From an uncultured Oscillospiraceae bacterium (GTDB lineage Bacteria; Bacillota; Clostridia; Oscillospirales; Oscillospiraceae): a DNA stretch of 45,531 nucleotides. The stretch covers positions 1 through 45,531 of the forward strand of contig CAKTQV010000017.1 in NCBI GenBank assembly GCA_934597255.1, given 5' to 3'. Numbering within the stretch: position 1 is the first letter of the stretch; every line of letters begins with the position of its first letter. A model generated the notes under the pieces. The model ran no database searches. It was given only the letters and a program-made list of their open reading frames with translations, and was not told where the DNA came from. This document shows positions 1-8,373 of this stretch, piece by piece. The translations under genes and the position numbers were made by a program.

Positions 1-41
1 ATTTCGAGTCAGCCTCGTTACGACCACTTCGATACATCTCC
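1..41 (-). tRNA. tRNA-Ser (CGA), 5' part only, cut by the window edge
   Basis: Read on the minus strand from position 41, the sequence begins GGAGATGTATCGAAGTGGTC and continues through a D-loop typical of class II bacterial tRNA-Ser. It ends in an anticodon loop CTCGAAA, which gives anticodon CGA (reads UCG). The loop is flanked by GCTGA; the matching 3' strand of the stem lies outside the window. The acceptor start GGAG and the D-arm fit tRNA-Ser and not the other class II tRNAs. The variable arm and 3' end cannot be checked here. Confidence 0.85.
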
Positions 42-67
42 CGGCCGGCACGGCTTGTGCGCCCATC

Positions 68-97
68 AATATACCATTTTCCGGCCCCGCTTGTCAA
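68..97 (-). promoter_or_regulatory. Promoter of the tRNA-Ser gene
   Basis: On the minus strand there is TTGACA (92-97), an 18-base spacer and TATATT (68-73), preceded by TGG (extended -10). It ends about 27 bases before the tRNA 5' end, as expected for a stable RNA promoter. Confidence 0.75.
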
Positions 98-160
98 CCA
101 ATGCGGCGCAATCTTTTTAATTTGCCCGCCGCGGGCGTTTCCTTTTGCCGCAAAACGTGG

Positions 161-166
161 TATATT
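161..166 (+). promoter_or_regulatory. Likely extended -10 element for polA
   Basis: TGGTATATT, with TATATT at 161-166, lies about 34 bases before the polA start. No good -35 is visible at 16-18 bases upstream, so the call rests on the extended -10. Confidence 0.4.
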
Positions 167-199
167 AATGAATCAGGAAAATGGAAAGGGCCGACGCGT

Positions 200-2749
200 A
201 TGGACAGCAGAAAACTTATGGTCATTGACGGCAACTCCCTCGCAAACCGCGCTTTTTACGGAATCCGCATGCTCAACGCGCCCGACGGGACGCCCACAAA
301 CGCCGTTTACGGCTTTGTCGCCATCGTGCGGCGGCTGCTGGAGCTGGAAAAGCCGGACGGACTGTGCGTCTGCTTTGACGTGCACGCGCCCACCTTCCGC
401 CACGAGATGTACGACGGCTACAAGGCGCAGCGAAAGCCCATGCCGGAGGAGCTGCGCGTGCAGCTTCCGATCCTGAAGGAATTTCTCGACGCGATGGGCG
501 TGCGGCGGCTGGAGCTGGCCGGCTGGGAGGCCGACGATCTGCTCGGCACGATCGCCCGGCGGTGCGAGGCGGCCGGCTGGCAGTGCCGGCTCGCCACCGG
601 CGACAAGGACGCGCTTCAGCTCGTCACGGACACGACCCACGTCGATCTGATCAAGACCCGCATGGGAAGCAGCGAAACGAAGGAATACGACCCCGCCGCC
701 TTTCAGTCGGAATACGGGCTTGCGCCCGTGCGCATGATCGACCTCAAGGCTCTCATGGGCGACGCCTCGGACAACATTCCCGGCGTGCCGGGCATTGGGG
801 AGAAAACGGCGCTGGCGCTGCTGCAGCGCTTCGGCAGTCTGGACGGCGTGTACGAGCATCTGGACGATCCCTCGCTCAAGCCGGCGCAGCGCGCAAAGCT
901 GGACGCCGGGCGCGGTCTGGCGCGGCTTTCCTACACGCTCGCCGCCATCCGCCCGGAGGCGCCCATTGATTTTACGCCGGACGAGGCGCTGTGGACGCTG
1001 ACGCCGGGGCCGGCGCTGTACGCGCTGTGCCGGAGGCTGGGCTTTTTCCGGCTCATCGAGAAATGGGGCCTTACGCCGGACGCGCCCGATGCGGCGCCGT
1101 CTCCCGACTGCCCCGAGACGGTCGTTACAGCGGCCGAGGCCCTGGAGCGGATCGCGGCGGCCGACGCCGTGGCCGTGCTTCCGCTGGAGGGGCTCGACGC
1201 GCTGGAGCTCTGCGACGGGAAAAGCACCTTCACGCTCCGCTGGGCGGAGGACGGAGAGAGCTACAACGCGCTTTTGCGCGCGCTGTTTTCGGATCGGACC
1301 CCCAAGATCGCCCAGAACGTCAAGGATCTGCAGCGGCTTTGTCTGGACGAGGGGCTTTCGCCCGACGGCTTTGTTTTCGACACGGCGCTGGCCGGCTATC
1401 TTCTCAGCTCCACGGACGCCGCCTACGATGCGGAAAAGCTCGCCGCCAAATATCTCGGCGGCGGCCGCGGCGGGGCCGGAACGCTGTACGCGCTGCGGCC
1501 CGTGCTCGAGGAAAAGCTGGCCGGGGCCGGCATGACGGAGCTTTACCGCGGCATGGAGCTGCCGCTGTGCCCGGTGCTGGCGCGGATGGAGCGCGAGGGC
1601 TTTTACGTTGACCGGCAGGCGCTGTATGCGTTCGGCGAGAGCCTGACCGGCGAGATCGGCCGGCTGCAGGCGCAGATATGGGAACTGGCCGGCGGGGAAT
1701 TCAACATCAATTCCCCCAAGCAGCTCGGCGAGGTGCTGTTCGACCGGCTGGCGCTGCCGGCCGGGAAAAAGACCAAGACCGGCTGGTCCACGAACGCGGA
1801 CGTGCTCGACCGGCTGCGCGGGAAGCATCCCATCGTGCAGCAGGTTCTCGATTTCCGCGAGCTTTCCAAGCTCAAAAGCACCTACGCCGACGGGCTTCTG
1901 AAGGTCATCGGCGCCGACGGCCGCATCCACACCAGCTTCCAGATGACCGTCACGGCCACGGGCCGCCTGTCGTCCACGGAGCCGAATCTGCAGAACATCC
2001 CCATCCGCAAAAGCAGCGGCGCGCTCATCCGCCGCATGTTCACGGCCGGTCCCGGGCGGCTGCTCGTAGACGCGGACTATTCCCAGATCGAGCTGCGGCT
2101 GCTGGCGCATATGAGCGGGGATGAGCGGCTCATCGAGGGCTTCCGCTCCGGCGAGGACGTGCACCGGCTGACCGCCGGGCAGGTATTCGGCGTGGCGCCG
2201 CAGGACGTTACGCCGCAGATGCGCTCGCAGGCCAAGGCCGTCAATTTCGGCATCGTATACGGCATTTCCGCCTTTTCACTCGCGCAGGACATCGGCGTGA
2301 CGCAGGCGGAGGCCAGGCGCTACATCGACACCTATCTTGAAAAATACCACGGCGTGCGCGACTACATGGAGCGGACGATCGCCGAGGCGAAGGAGAAGGG
2401 CTACTGCGAAACGCTGTACGGCCGGCGCCGCGCGCTGCCGGAGCTGGCGAGCTCCAGCTTCAACGTGCGCGCGTTCGGCGAGCGCGTGGCGCGCAATATG
2501 CCCATCCAGGGAACGGCGGCGGACGTGATGAAGCTGGCCATGCTGCGGGCGGACCGGCTGCTGCGCGAACGCGCGCCGCAGGCGCGGCTTCTGCTGCAGG
2601 TTCACGACGAGCTGATCGCCGAGTGCCCCGCCGGGCAGGAGGAGATCGTAAAGGCTGCGCTGACCGAGGCCATGGAGGGCGCGGCGCAGCTTTCCGTCCC
2701 GCTGACCGTGGACGCGAAGGCCGGGAGGAGTTGGGCCGATGCGCATTGA
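200..2749 (+). CDS. polA: DNA polymerase I
   Basis: Family A polymerase of 849 residues, used in Okazaki fragment processing and repair synthesis. The start is ATG 200 (MDSRKLMVIDGNSL), preceded by GGAAAGGG at 183-190; the frame runs open upstream to ATG 101 but those 33 residues are not family-like. The N-terminal 5'-3' nuclease domain (about 1-290) has the AGWEADD and SDNIPGVPGIGEKTA motifs. The middle domain has the 3'-5' exonuclease fold position, but the acidic DxE residues appear lost (VAVLPLEGLDAL), so proofreading is probably absent, as in B. subtilis Pol I. The polymerase domain shows motif A DYSQIELR near residue 626, motif B RSQAKAVNFGIVYG near 676 and motif C QVHDE near 803. The gene overlaps rimI by 11 bases. 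Confidence 0.97.
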   Translation: MDSRKLMVIDGNSLANRAFYGIRMLNAPDGTPTNAVYGFVAIVRRLLELEKPDGLCVCFDVHAPTFRHEMYDGYKAQRKPMPEELRVQLPILKEFLDAMGVRRLELAGWEADDLLGTIARRCEAAGWQCRLATGDKDALQLVTDTTHVDLIKTRMGSSETKEYDPAAFQSEYGLAPVRMIDLKALMGDASDNIPGVPGIGEKTALALLQRFGSLDGVYEHLDDPSLKPAQRAKLDAGRGLARLSYTLAAIRPEAPIDFTPDEALWTLTPGPALYALCRRLGFFRLIEKWGLTPDAPDAAPSPDCPETVVTAAEALERIAAADAVAVLPLEGLDALELCDGKSTFTLRWAEDGESYNALLRALFSDRTPKIAQNVKDLQRLCLDEGLSPDGFVFDTALAGYLLSSTDAAYDAEKLAAKYLGGGRGGAGTLYALRPVLEEKLAGAGMTELYRGMELPLCPVLARMEREGFYVDRQALYAFGESLTGEIGRLQAQIWELAGGEFNINSPKQLGEVLFDRLALPAGKKTKTGWSTNADVLDRLRGKHPIVQQVLDFRELSKLKSTYADGLLKVIGADGRIHTSFQMTVTATGRLSSTEPNLQNIPIRKSSGALIRRMFTAGPGRLLVDADYSQIELRLLAHMSGDERLIEGFRSGEDVHRLTAGQVFGVAPQDVTPQMRSQAKAVNFGIVYGISAFSLAQDIGVTQAEARRYIDTYLEKYHGVRDYMERTIAEAKEKGYCETLYGRRRALPELASSSFNVRAFGERVARNMPIQGTAADVMKLAMLRADRLLRERAPQARLLLQVHDELIAECPAGQEEIVKAALTEAMEGAAQLSVPLTVDAKAGRSWADAH

Positions 2750-3164
2750 ACGGGCGCGCCCCGAGGACACGGACGCCATCGCCGCGCTGGAGCGGCGATG
2801 CTTTTCCGATCCCTGGCCGGCGGCGGTCATCGGGCGGCGGATCGGCAGCTTTCTCGCCGCGCGGGCGGCGGACGGCGCGCTCACGGGCTATCTGTGCCTG
2901 TCGCACGTTCTGGACGAGGGCTCGATCGACAACGTGGCCGTGGCGCCGGAATGCCGGCGGCAGGGGACGGCGGACGCGCTGCTGGACGCGGCGCTGGACG
3001 AAGCCGGGACGCTCGGCCTTTCCTTTATCACGCTGGAGGTGCGCGCCTCCAACGGGCCGGCCATCGCCCTGTATGAAAAGCACGGCTACGCACGCGTCGG
3101 CGTGCGTCCGGGCTATTACGAAGCGCCCCGCGAGGACGCGATATTGATGACGAGGTTTTTGTGA
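2739..3164 (+). CDS. rimI: Ribosomal-protein-alanine N-acetyltransferase RimI (GNAT)
   Basis: GNAT-fold acetyltransferase of 141 residues, the family length. RimI-type enzymes transfer acetyl from acetyl-CoA to a protein N-terminus, classically ribosomal protein S18. The acetyl-CoA pyrophosphate loop is seen as CRRQGTA near residues 73-79, and the C-terminal half carries the typical LEVRASNGPAIALYEKHGY segment. The ATG lies inside the end of polA (11-base overlap), and the stop overlaps the tsaD start. The link with tsaD, tsaE and tsaB is a conserved bacterial arrangement and supports RimI over a generic GNAT. The actual substrate in this organism is not shown by sequence. Confidence 0.9.
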   Translation: MRIERARPEDTDAIAALERRCFSDPWPAAVIGRRIGSFLAARAADGALTGYLCLSHVLDEGSIDNVAVAPECRRQGTADALLDAALDEAGTLGLSFITLEVRASNGPAIALYEKHGYARVGVRPGYYEAPREDAILMTRFL

Positions 3165-4165
3165 TGCTTATTCTCGCTTTTGAATCAAGCTGCGACGAAA
3201 CGGCCGTGGCGCTGGTGGAGGACGGGCGGCGGGTGCTGACCGACCAGATCTTTTCGCAGGCCGATCTGCACGCCGTATACGGCGGGGTCGTGCCGGAGAT
3301 CGCCGCGCGCAGCCATCTGGAGGTCATTTCGCGGCTGGCCAGCCGCGCGCTGGACGAGGCCGGATGCACCCGCGCCGATGTGGACGCCGTGGCCTGCACC
3401 TACGCGCCGGGACTGATCGGGGCACTGCTCGTGGGCGTCAATTTTGCCAAGGCGGCGGCGCTGGCGCTGGACGTCCCGCTCGTGCCCGTCCACCATATCC
3501 GCGGCCACATCGCCGCCAACTACATCGCCTATCCGGAGCTTGAGCCGCCGTTTCTGTGTCTGGCCATCTCCGGCGGGAACACCATGCTCGTGGACGTGCG
3601 CGGCTACACCGACATGCACATTCTCGGCCAGACGCGCGACGATGCGGCGGGCGAGTGCTTCGACAAATGCGCGCGGGTGCTCGGGCTGCCGTATCCCGGC
3701 GGCAAGCCCATCGACGATCTGGCCAGGCAGGGCGACGACCGGCGCTACGCGCTGCCGCGTCCCTATGTGGGCCAGAACCCCTACGATATGAGCTTTTCGG
3801 GGCTGAAGACCTCCGTTATCAATCTGGCGCACCACGCGCAGCAGACCGGCGAGGCGCTTGACCGGGCGGGTCTGGCGGCCAGTCTGTGCCGCGCGGTCTC
3901 GGAATCGCTCGTCGGCCGGACGATGCAGGCGGCCGCGCAGCTCGGTTATCGGCGGCTGGCCGTCGCCGGAGGCGTCGCGGCCAATTCGCGCATCCGGGCC
4001 GACTTTGAACGTGCCTGCCGCGAGGCCGGCGTCACGCTGTACATCCCGCCGCTGCGCCTGTGCGGCGACAACGCCGCGATGATCGGCGCGCAGGGCTATT
4101 ACGAATATCTGGCCGGGAGCCGGGCCGACAGCTCGCTCAACGCCTACGCGACAAGGGGGCTTTGA
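3164..4165 (+). CDS. tsaD: tRNA N6-adenosine threonylcarbamoyltransferase TsaD
   Basis: Catalytic subunit of the t6A37 tRNA modification complex (TsaB-TsaD-TsaE). It transfers the threonylcarbamoyl group from threonylcarbamoyl-AMP to A37 of ANN-reading tRNAs in the cytoplasm. It has 333 residues from ATG 3164. A GTG at 3161 is also in frame, but the ATG gives the usual MLILAFESSCDET start and a one-base overlap with the rimI stop. Metal-binding His111 and His115 are in the HIRGH motif at the same numbers as in the E. coli protein. Nucleotide-binding segments SGGNTML and AVAGGVAANSRIR are present, as is the C-terminal CGDNAAMI motif. Confidence 0.97.
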   Translation: MLILAFESSCDETAVALVEDGRRVLTDQIFSQADLHAVYGGVVPEIAARSHLEVISRLASRALDEAGCTRADVDAVACTYAPGLIGALLVGVNFAKAAALALDVPLVPVHHIRGHIAANYIAYPELEPPFLCLAISGGNTMLVDVRGYTDMHILGQTRDDAAGECFDKCARVLGLPYPGGKPIDDLARQGDDRRYALPRPYVGQNPYDMSFSGLKTSVINLAHHAQQTGEALDRAGLAASLCRAVSESLVGRTMQAAAQLGYRRLAVAGGVAANSRIRADFERACREAGVTLYIPPLRLCGDNAAMIGAQGYYEYLAGSRADSSLNAYATRGL

Positions 4166-4167
4166 GC

Positions 4168-4593
4168 ATGACGTACATAACCAATTCCGAGGAGCAGACC
4201 GAACAGCTCGGCGCGCGCTTTGCCGCGTCGATCCCGGACGGCTCGGTCGTCGCGTTTTACGGCGAGCTCGGCAGCGGGAAGACTGCCTTCGTGCGCGGCA
4301 TGGCCCGCGGCATGGGCATCGACTGCCTGGTCAACTCGCCCACGTTCACCATCGTCAACGAATATGCGGGCGCGCGCAGCCTGTTCCACTTCGACATGTA
4401 CCGTCTCGGCTCGGCGGACGAGCTTTACGGCATCGGCTGGGACGATTATCTGGAGCGCGGGGGCGTGTGCGCCGTGGAGTGGAGCGAGAACGTCGCCGAC
4501 GCCTTCGACGGCAGCGAGATCTCGGTGCGCTTTGAAAAGACCGGCGGCGACAGCCGCCGCATCACCATAGAAGGAGGCGGCGAATCATGCTGA
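4168..4593 (+). CDS. tsaE: tRNA threonylcarbamoyladenosine biosynthesis ATPase TsaE
   Basis: P-loop ATPase of the t6A complex, 141 residues. It powers or resets the TsaB-TsaD dimer during t6A synthesis. The Walker A motif GELGSGKTAF lies near residues 31-40, followed by the family segment SPTFTIVNEY and the HFDMYRL motif. The start is ATG 4168, two bases after the tsaD stop, with AAGGGGG at 4153-4159 as the ribosome site; the upstream open frame inside tsaD is not used. Its stop overlaps the tsaB start (ATGCTGA), so translation is probably coupled. Confidence 0.95.
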   Translation: MTYITNSEEQTEQLGARFAASIPDGSVVAFYGELGSGKTAFVRGMARGMGIDCLVNSPTFTIVNEYAGARSLFHFDMYRLGSADELYGIGWDDYLERGGVCAVEWSENVADAFDGSEISVRFEKTGGDSRRITIEGGGESC

Positions 4594-5297
4594 TGCTTGC
4601 GCTTGAATCCTCGGCCAAGACGGCCTCGGCCGCGCTGTTTGAGGACGGAACGTTTCTGGGCCAGTATTTTCAGTCCGACGGGCTGACCCACAGCTGCACG
4701 CTGCTGCCCATGGCGCAGTCGCTCGTGAAGAACACCGGCCGCACGCTCCGCCAGCTCGGCTGCGTCGCCGTGGCCCACGGCCCCGGCAGCTTCACGGGGC
4801 TGCGCATCGGCATGGCGGCGGCCAAGGGGCTGGCCTGGGCGCTGGAGATCCCCGCGATCGGCGTTTCCACGCTGGAGGCCATGGCCGCCGGCGGCCCGGA
4901 CGCGGAGGGCGCCATGCTCTGCTGCGTCATGGACGCGCGCCGCAGCCAGGTCTACAACGCCCTGTTCGAGATCCGCGGCGGCGTTCCCTGCCGGCTCACG
5001 CCCGATCGCGCCGTTTCCATCGCCGCGCTGGAGGCGGAGATGAAAACTTATTTGAAAAAAAGCTGGATTTTGCTTGGAGACGGCGCGCAACTGTGCTATA
5101 ATGCGCTGGATAAGGATGCTCTGGCGCTGCGGCTTGCGCCGGTGGGACTGCGTATGCAGTGCGCGCGCGGCGTCGGTCTGGCCGCGCTGGGGAAGGAGCC
5201 CGCGCCGGCGGACGAGCTTCTGCCGGTCTATCTCCGGCTCAGCCAGGCCGAGCGGGAACGACAGGAGCGTATGCAGCGTCAGACAACGGAAAACTGA
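4587..5297 (+). CDS. tsaB: tRNA threonylcarbamoyladenosine biosynthesis protein TsaB
   Basis: Inactive TsaD paralogue that scaffolds the t6A complex, 236 residues. It has the ASKHA-fold start LALESSAKTASAALF and the conserved HGPGSFTGLRIG motif near residues 68-79, but lacks the TsaD metal-binding histidines, as expected for TsaB. AAGGAGG at 4571-4577 precedes the ATG, and the gene overlaps tsaE by seven bases. An AT-rich patch and a promoter-like sequence lie inside its 3' third (5074-5102), in an otherwise GC-rich gene. It ends 18 bases before upp. Confidence 0.95.
   Translation: MLMLALESSAKTASAALFEDGTFLGQYFQSDGLTHSCTLLPMAQSLVKNTGRTLRQLGCVAVAHGPGSFTGLRIGMAAAKGLAWALEIPAIGVSTLEAMAAGGPDAEGAMLCCVMDARRSQVYNALFEIRGGVPCRLTPDRAVSIAALEAEMKTYLKKSWILLGDGAQLCYNALDKDALALRLAPVGLRMQCARGVGLAALGKEPAPADELLPVYLRLSQAERERQERMQRQTTEN
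5074..5102 (+). promoter_or_regulatory. Candidate internal promoter in tsaB driving upp
   Basis: TTGGAG (5074-5079), a 17-base spacer and TATAAT (5097-5102) with TGC directly before it (extended -10). An A/T-rich stretch (5042-5071) lies upstream like an UP element. It lies inside tsaB, about 215 bases before upp. Confidence 0.4.
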
Positions 5298-5315
5298 AAA
5301 GGAGAACGAAAGATC

Positions 5316-5945
5316 ATGAGCAGAGTTTACGTTTTCGACCATCCCCTGATCCAGCACAAACTGTCCATTCTGCGCGACAAGGACACCAGCGTGAAGGAAT
5401 TCCGCGAGCTCGTCGGCGAGATCGCCCAGCTGATGTGCTACGAGGCGACGCGCGATCTGCCCCTTGAGGAGATCCGCGTGGAAACACCGGTCGCCACGGC
5501 CGTCTGCCACCGCATCGCCGGCAAGAAGCTGGCCATCGTGCCCATTCTGCGCGCCGGTCTCGGCATGGTCGACGGGATGGTCGCCATGATGCCGAACGTC
5601 AAGGTGGGCCACATCGGCCTGTTCCGCGACCCGGAGACGCTTGAGCCGGTGAAGTACTACTTCAAAATGCCGCCCGACATCGCCGAGCGCGACGTCATCA
5701 TCGTCGATCCCATGCTCGCCACCGGCGGCAGCGCCGTGGCCGCGGCCCAGTTCCTCAAGGAAGTCGGCGTGAAAAATCTCAAGCTCATGTGCATCATCGC
5801 CGCGCCCGAGGGCATCGCCGCCCTGCAGCAGGCGCATCCCGACGTGGACATCTATGTCGCCGCGCAGGACGACTGCCTCAACGATCACGGCTACATCGTC
5901 CCCGGTCTCGGCGACGCCGGAGACCGCATCTTCGGCACAAAATAA
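5316..5945 (+). CDS. upp: Uracil phosphoribosyltransferase
   Basis: Pyrimidine salvage enzyme that makes UMP from uracil and PRPP. It has 209 residues, the normal length. The PRPP-binding loop VDPMLATGGSA is at about 130-140, the earlier PILRAGLGMVDG segment near 76-87 and the C-terminal uracil-binding region LNDHGYIVPGLGDAGDR near 189-205. AAAAGGAG before ATG 5316 is a clear ribosome site. It follows tsaB by 18 bases and is closed by an intrinsic terminator at 5965, so it is the last gene of the polA-tsa transcription unit, possibly with its own promoter inside tsaB. Confidence 0.97.
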   Translation: MSRVYVFDHPLIQHKLSILRDKDTSVKEFRELVGEIAQLMCYEATRDLPLEEIRVETPVATAVCHRIAGKKLAIVPILRAGLGMVDGMVAMMPNVKVGHIGLFRDPETLEPVKYYFKMPPDIAERDVIIVDPMLATGGSAVAAAQFLKEVGVKNLKLMCIIAAPEGIAALQQAHPDVDIYVAAQDDCLNDHGYIVPGLGDAGDRIFGTK

Positions 5946-5964
5946 TTTCGCCCCCAAATCCGCT

Positions 5965-6004
5965 TCCGCCGGTCTGCTTCTGAACAGGCCGGCGGATATT
6001 TTTA
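5965..6004 (+). terminator. Intrinsic terminator after upp
   Basis: Stem with TCCGCCGG at 5965-5972 and CCGGCGGA at 5989-5996, extended by TCTG/CAGG with a short loop, followed by TATTTTTAT. Confidence 0.8.
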
Positions 6005-6068
6005 TCCATGTGCCGTCCGCGCGGCTTAAACAGAGCACGATTTGCGTATATAAGCGCACTTTTCGCGT

Positions 6069-6096
6069 TTTTCATGCAGTTCTCTATGATTATAAT
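6069..6096 (+). promoter_or_regulatory. Promoter of the antiporter gene
   Basis: TTTTCA (6069-6074), 16-base spacer, TATAAT (6091-6096), 29 bases before the ATG at 6125. Confidence 0.55.
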
Positions 6097-6124
6097 GAGG
6101 AAAAACGGAAAAGGAGCTTTTGCC

Positions 6125-7648
6125 ATGTTTACCGGAACCATCTGGGCGGTCGTTCCGCCGCTGGTCGCCATTGCGCTCGCGCTGATCACAAAACAGGTGT
6201 ATCTGTCGCTGTTTGCCGGCGTGTTTCTCGGCGCGCTGTTCATGTCCGGCTTCACCGTCTGGGGCACCTTCGACGCCATCTTCGGCACGATGATGGCGGA
6301 GATCGATCTGAAGATACTGATTTTCGACGTGCTTCTCGGCACGATCATCATCCTTCTGGCGCGCAGCGGCGGCACCGCCGCCTACGGCAAATGGGCCAGC
6401 GCGCGCATCAAAAGCAAGCGCGGCGCGCTGCTGTCCACCATGGCCCTCGGCATTCTGATTTTCGTGGACGACTATTTCAACTGCCTGACCGTCGGCAGCG
6501 TGATGCGCCCGGTCACGGATCACTACAAGGTCTCGCGCGCCAAGCTCGCCTACATCATCGACGCCACGGCCGCGCCCGTGTGCATCCTCGCGCCGGTCTC
6601 GAGCTGGGCCGCCGCCGTCAGCTCCTACATACCCGACGGCTACGATATCAACGGCTTCACACTGTTCTGCCAGGCCATCCCCTACAACTTCTACGCCATC
6701 GGCACGCTTGTCATGGTGCTTCTCACGTCGCTGTTCCTGTTCGACTTCGGCAAGATGCGCGCGCACGAGGAGCGGGCGGCGCAGGGCGATCTTTTCTCCT
6801 CCGAGCAGGACGATTTCGCCGATGCGGAGGCCGCCATGGAGCAGGGAAGTCCCAACGGCCGGGTCGCCGATCTCATCGTCCCCATCGTTGTGCTCATTGC
6901 CGCGGCGGTCGGCGCGATGCTGTTCACGGGCTACCAGAGCGGCGCGGAGACGCTGGTGGACGCCTTCGCCAACTGCGACGCCGCCTACAGTCTCGTTTTT
7001 GCCACCAGCGTGACGCTTATCGTCATGGCGGCGCTGTATCTGCCGCGGAAGATCGTCTCGTTCGACGTGTTCTGCAATAGCGTCGCCGACGGGTTCAAGC
7101 TGATGGTCCCGGCCTGCACGGTACTGGTCCTCGCCTGGACGCTCAAGGGCGTCACGTCGGCGCTGGACATCTCCTCGTTCGTGCAGCGGCTGTTCGCCGG
7201 AAACGCCGCGCTGGCGGGGCTCATGCCGCTGCTGATGTTCCTTGTGTCGTGCGTTCTCGGCTTTTCCACCGGCACGAGCTGGGGCACGATGGGCATCATG
7301 ATCCCCATCGCCGTGCCCATGTTCGCCGCGGACTATCCGATGCTGGTCGTCGCCGTGTCCGCCATCATGGCCGGCGCCGTCTGCGGCGACCATATCTCGC
7401 CCATCTCCGACACCACCATCATGTCCTCCACAGGCGCGCAGTCGAACCACATCAACCACGTCTCCACGCAGCTTCAGTACGCCTTCGTGGTCATCGGCGT
7501 CAGCGCCGTCAGCTACATCGTCGCCGGCTTTACCCGGAGCGCCGCGATCAGCCTGCCCGTAAGCCTCGTGCTTCTGGCGGCAGCCCTGTTCGTTCTCAAA
7601 AAGCGCGCCGACCGCCCGGCGCGCGCCGCGGGGGAGAGCCATGACTGA
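6125..7648 (+). CDS. NhaC-family Na+/H+ antiporter-like transporter
   Basis: Integral membrane transporter of 507 residues in the NhaC / ion transporter superfamily (COG1757-like). Members exchange Na+ for H+ or couple such exchange to organic acids; the substrate here cannot be told from sequence. About a dozen hydrophobic helices are seen, with the family segments IFVDDYFNCLTVGSVMRPVTD and, in the second half, FSTGTSWGTMGIM and CGDHISPISDTTIMSS. The start is ATG 6125 with AAGGAG at 6111-6116; an open frame from 6008 is not family-like. It overlaps the C39-like gene by eight bases, so the two are translated together. It has its own promoter and follows the upp terminator. Confidence 0.85.
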   Translation: MFTGTIWAVVPPLVAIALALITKQVYLSLFAGVFLGALFMSGFTVWGTFDAIFGTMMAEIDLKILIFDVLLGTIIILLARSGGTAAYGKWASARIKSKRGALLSTMALGILIFVDDYFNCLTVGSVMRPVTDHYKVSRAKLAYIIDATAAPVCILAPVSSWAAAVSSYIPDGYDINGFTLFCQAIPYNFYAIGTLVMVLLTSLFLFDFGKMRAHEERAAQGDLFSSEQDDFADAEAAMEQGSPNGRVADLIVPIVVLIAAAVGAMLFTGYQSGAETLVDAFANCDAAYSLVFATSVTLIVMAALYLPRKIVSFDVFCNSVADGFKLMVPACTVLVLAWTLKGVTSALDISSFVQRLFAGNAALAGLMPLLMFLVSCVLGFSTGTSWGTMGIMIPIAVPMFAADYPMLVVAVSAIMAGAVCGDHISPISDTTIMSSTGAQSNHINHVSTQLQYAFVVIGVSAVSYIVAGFTRSAAISLPVSLVLLAAALFVLKKRADRPARAAGESHD

Positions 7649-8249
7649 GCGCATCGACGTTCCCTATCTCGACCAGTCGCAGGCCGCGCCCACCGGCTGC
7701 GAGAGCGTCAGCGCCGTGATGCTGCTCAACTGGCTCGGCGTTGACATCTCCATTCGGGATTTCATCGACCGCTATCTTGACAAGGCGGACTTCCAGACGC
7801 GCGGCGGCATTCTGTACGGACCGGACCCCCGCGAGGCCTTTGCCGGCGACCCCTACGACCCGGAGGCTATGGGCTGCTACGCGCCGGTCATTCAGCGCGC
7901 GCTGGAGACGCTGATCGGCCGGGATTACGAGGTCATTGACGAGACGGGGACCGACATCGACACGCTCGTGCGCCGCTACATCGCCGGCGAGGGCACGCCC
8001 GTTCTCCTGTGGGCGACCATCGATCTCAAGCCCTTTGTGCCGGGGCCGTCCTGGCGGCTTGTGCGCGACGGCTCGGAATTCACCTGGCGGTCAAACGAAC
8101 ACTGTATGCTGCTGGTCGGCTGCGATGAGGAGCATTACATTTTCAACGACCCCTGGAACAACAATGGCGTCGTTGCCTATGAGCGTGCTCTCGTGCGCGC
8201 GCGCCACGCCGAGCAGTACAGTCAGGCCGTGGCGATCCGCCGCCGATAA
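7641..8249 (+). CDS. C39-like papain-fold family protein (putative cysteine peptidase)
   Basis: Protein of 202 residues matching the Peptidase_C39_2 type. An oxyanion Gln12 is in PYLDQ, the nucleophile Cys20 in PTGCESVSAVMLLNWLG, His154 in NEHCMLLVG and Asp170 in FNDPW, so a complete catalytic set is visible. There is no signal peptide or membrane segment, although many relatives are exported; the protein is probably cytoplasmic unless exported another way. It overlaps the antiporter gene by eight bases (ATGACTGA), which suggests a shared transcript. The next gene, convergent to it, encodes a chagasin-like cysteine-peptidase inhibitor. Substrate and activity are unknown. Confidence 0.8.
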   Translation: MTERIDVPYLDQSQAAPTGCESVSAVMLLNWLGVDISIRDFIDRYLDKADFQTRGGILYGPDPREAFAGDPYDPEAMGCYAPVIQRALETLIGRDYEVIDETGTDIDTLVRRYIAGEGTPVLLWATIDLKPFVPGPSWRLVRDGSEFTWRSNEHCMLLVGCDEEHYIFNDPWNNNGVVAYERALVRARHAEQYSQAVAIRRR

Positions 8250-8258
8250 CAAAAAAGA

Positions 8259-8370
8259 GGGCAGACGCGCCGTGCGCTGCATATGTCAAGAAAAAGTAGA
8301 CACCCACACTTTTGTGAGTGTCTACTTTCATTTTACAGGTGCACAGCCGCGCCGTACGTCTGCCCCTTTT
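8259..8370. terminator. Bidirectional terminator with a nested palindrome
   Basis: Outer arms GGGCAGACG (8259-8267) and CGTCTGCCC (8357-8365) are flanked by an A-tract on the left and T-tracts on the right, serving both convergent genes. Inside lies a second hairpin (8293-8328): a 16-bp stem with one mismatch and a four-base loop, followed by CATTTT. The inner part is AT-rich against a GC-rich surround. Confidence 0.75.
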
Positions 8371-8373
8371 CTT

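Noticed and set aside
173..2164. 663-residue open frame on the minus strand opposite polA
   Set aside because: Shadow of a GC-rich gene: Arg/Gln/Ala-rich, no family features, fully covered by an unmistakable polA.
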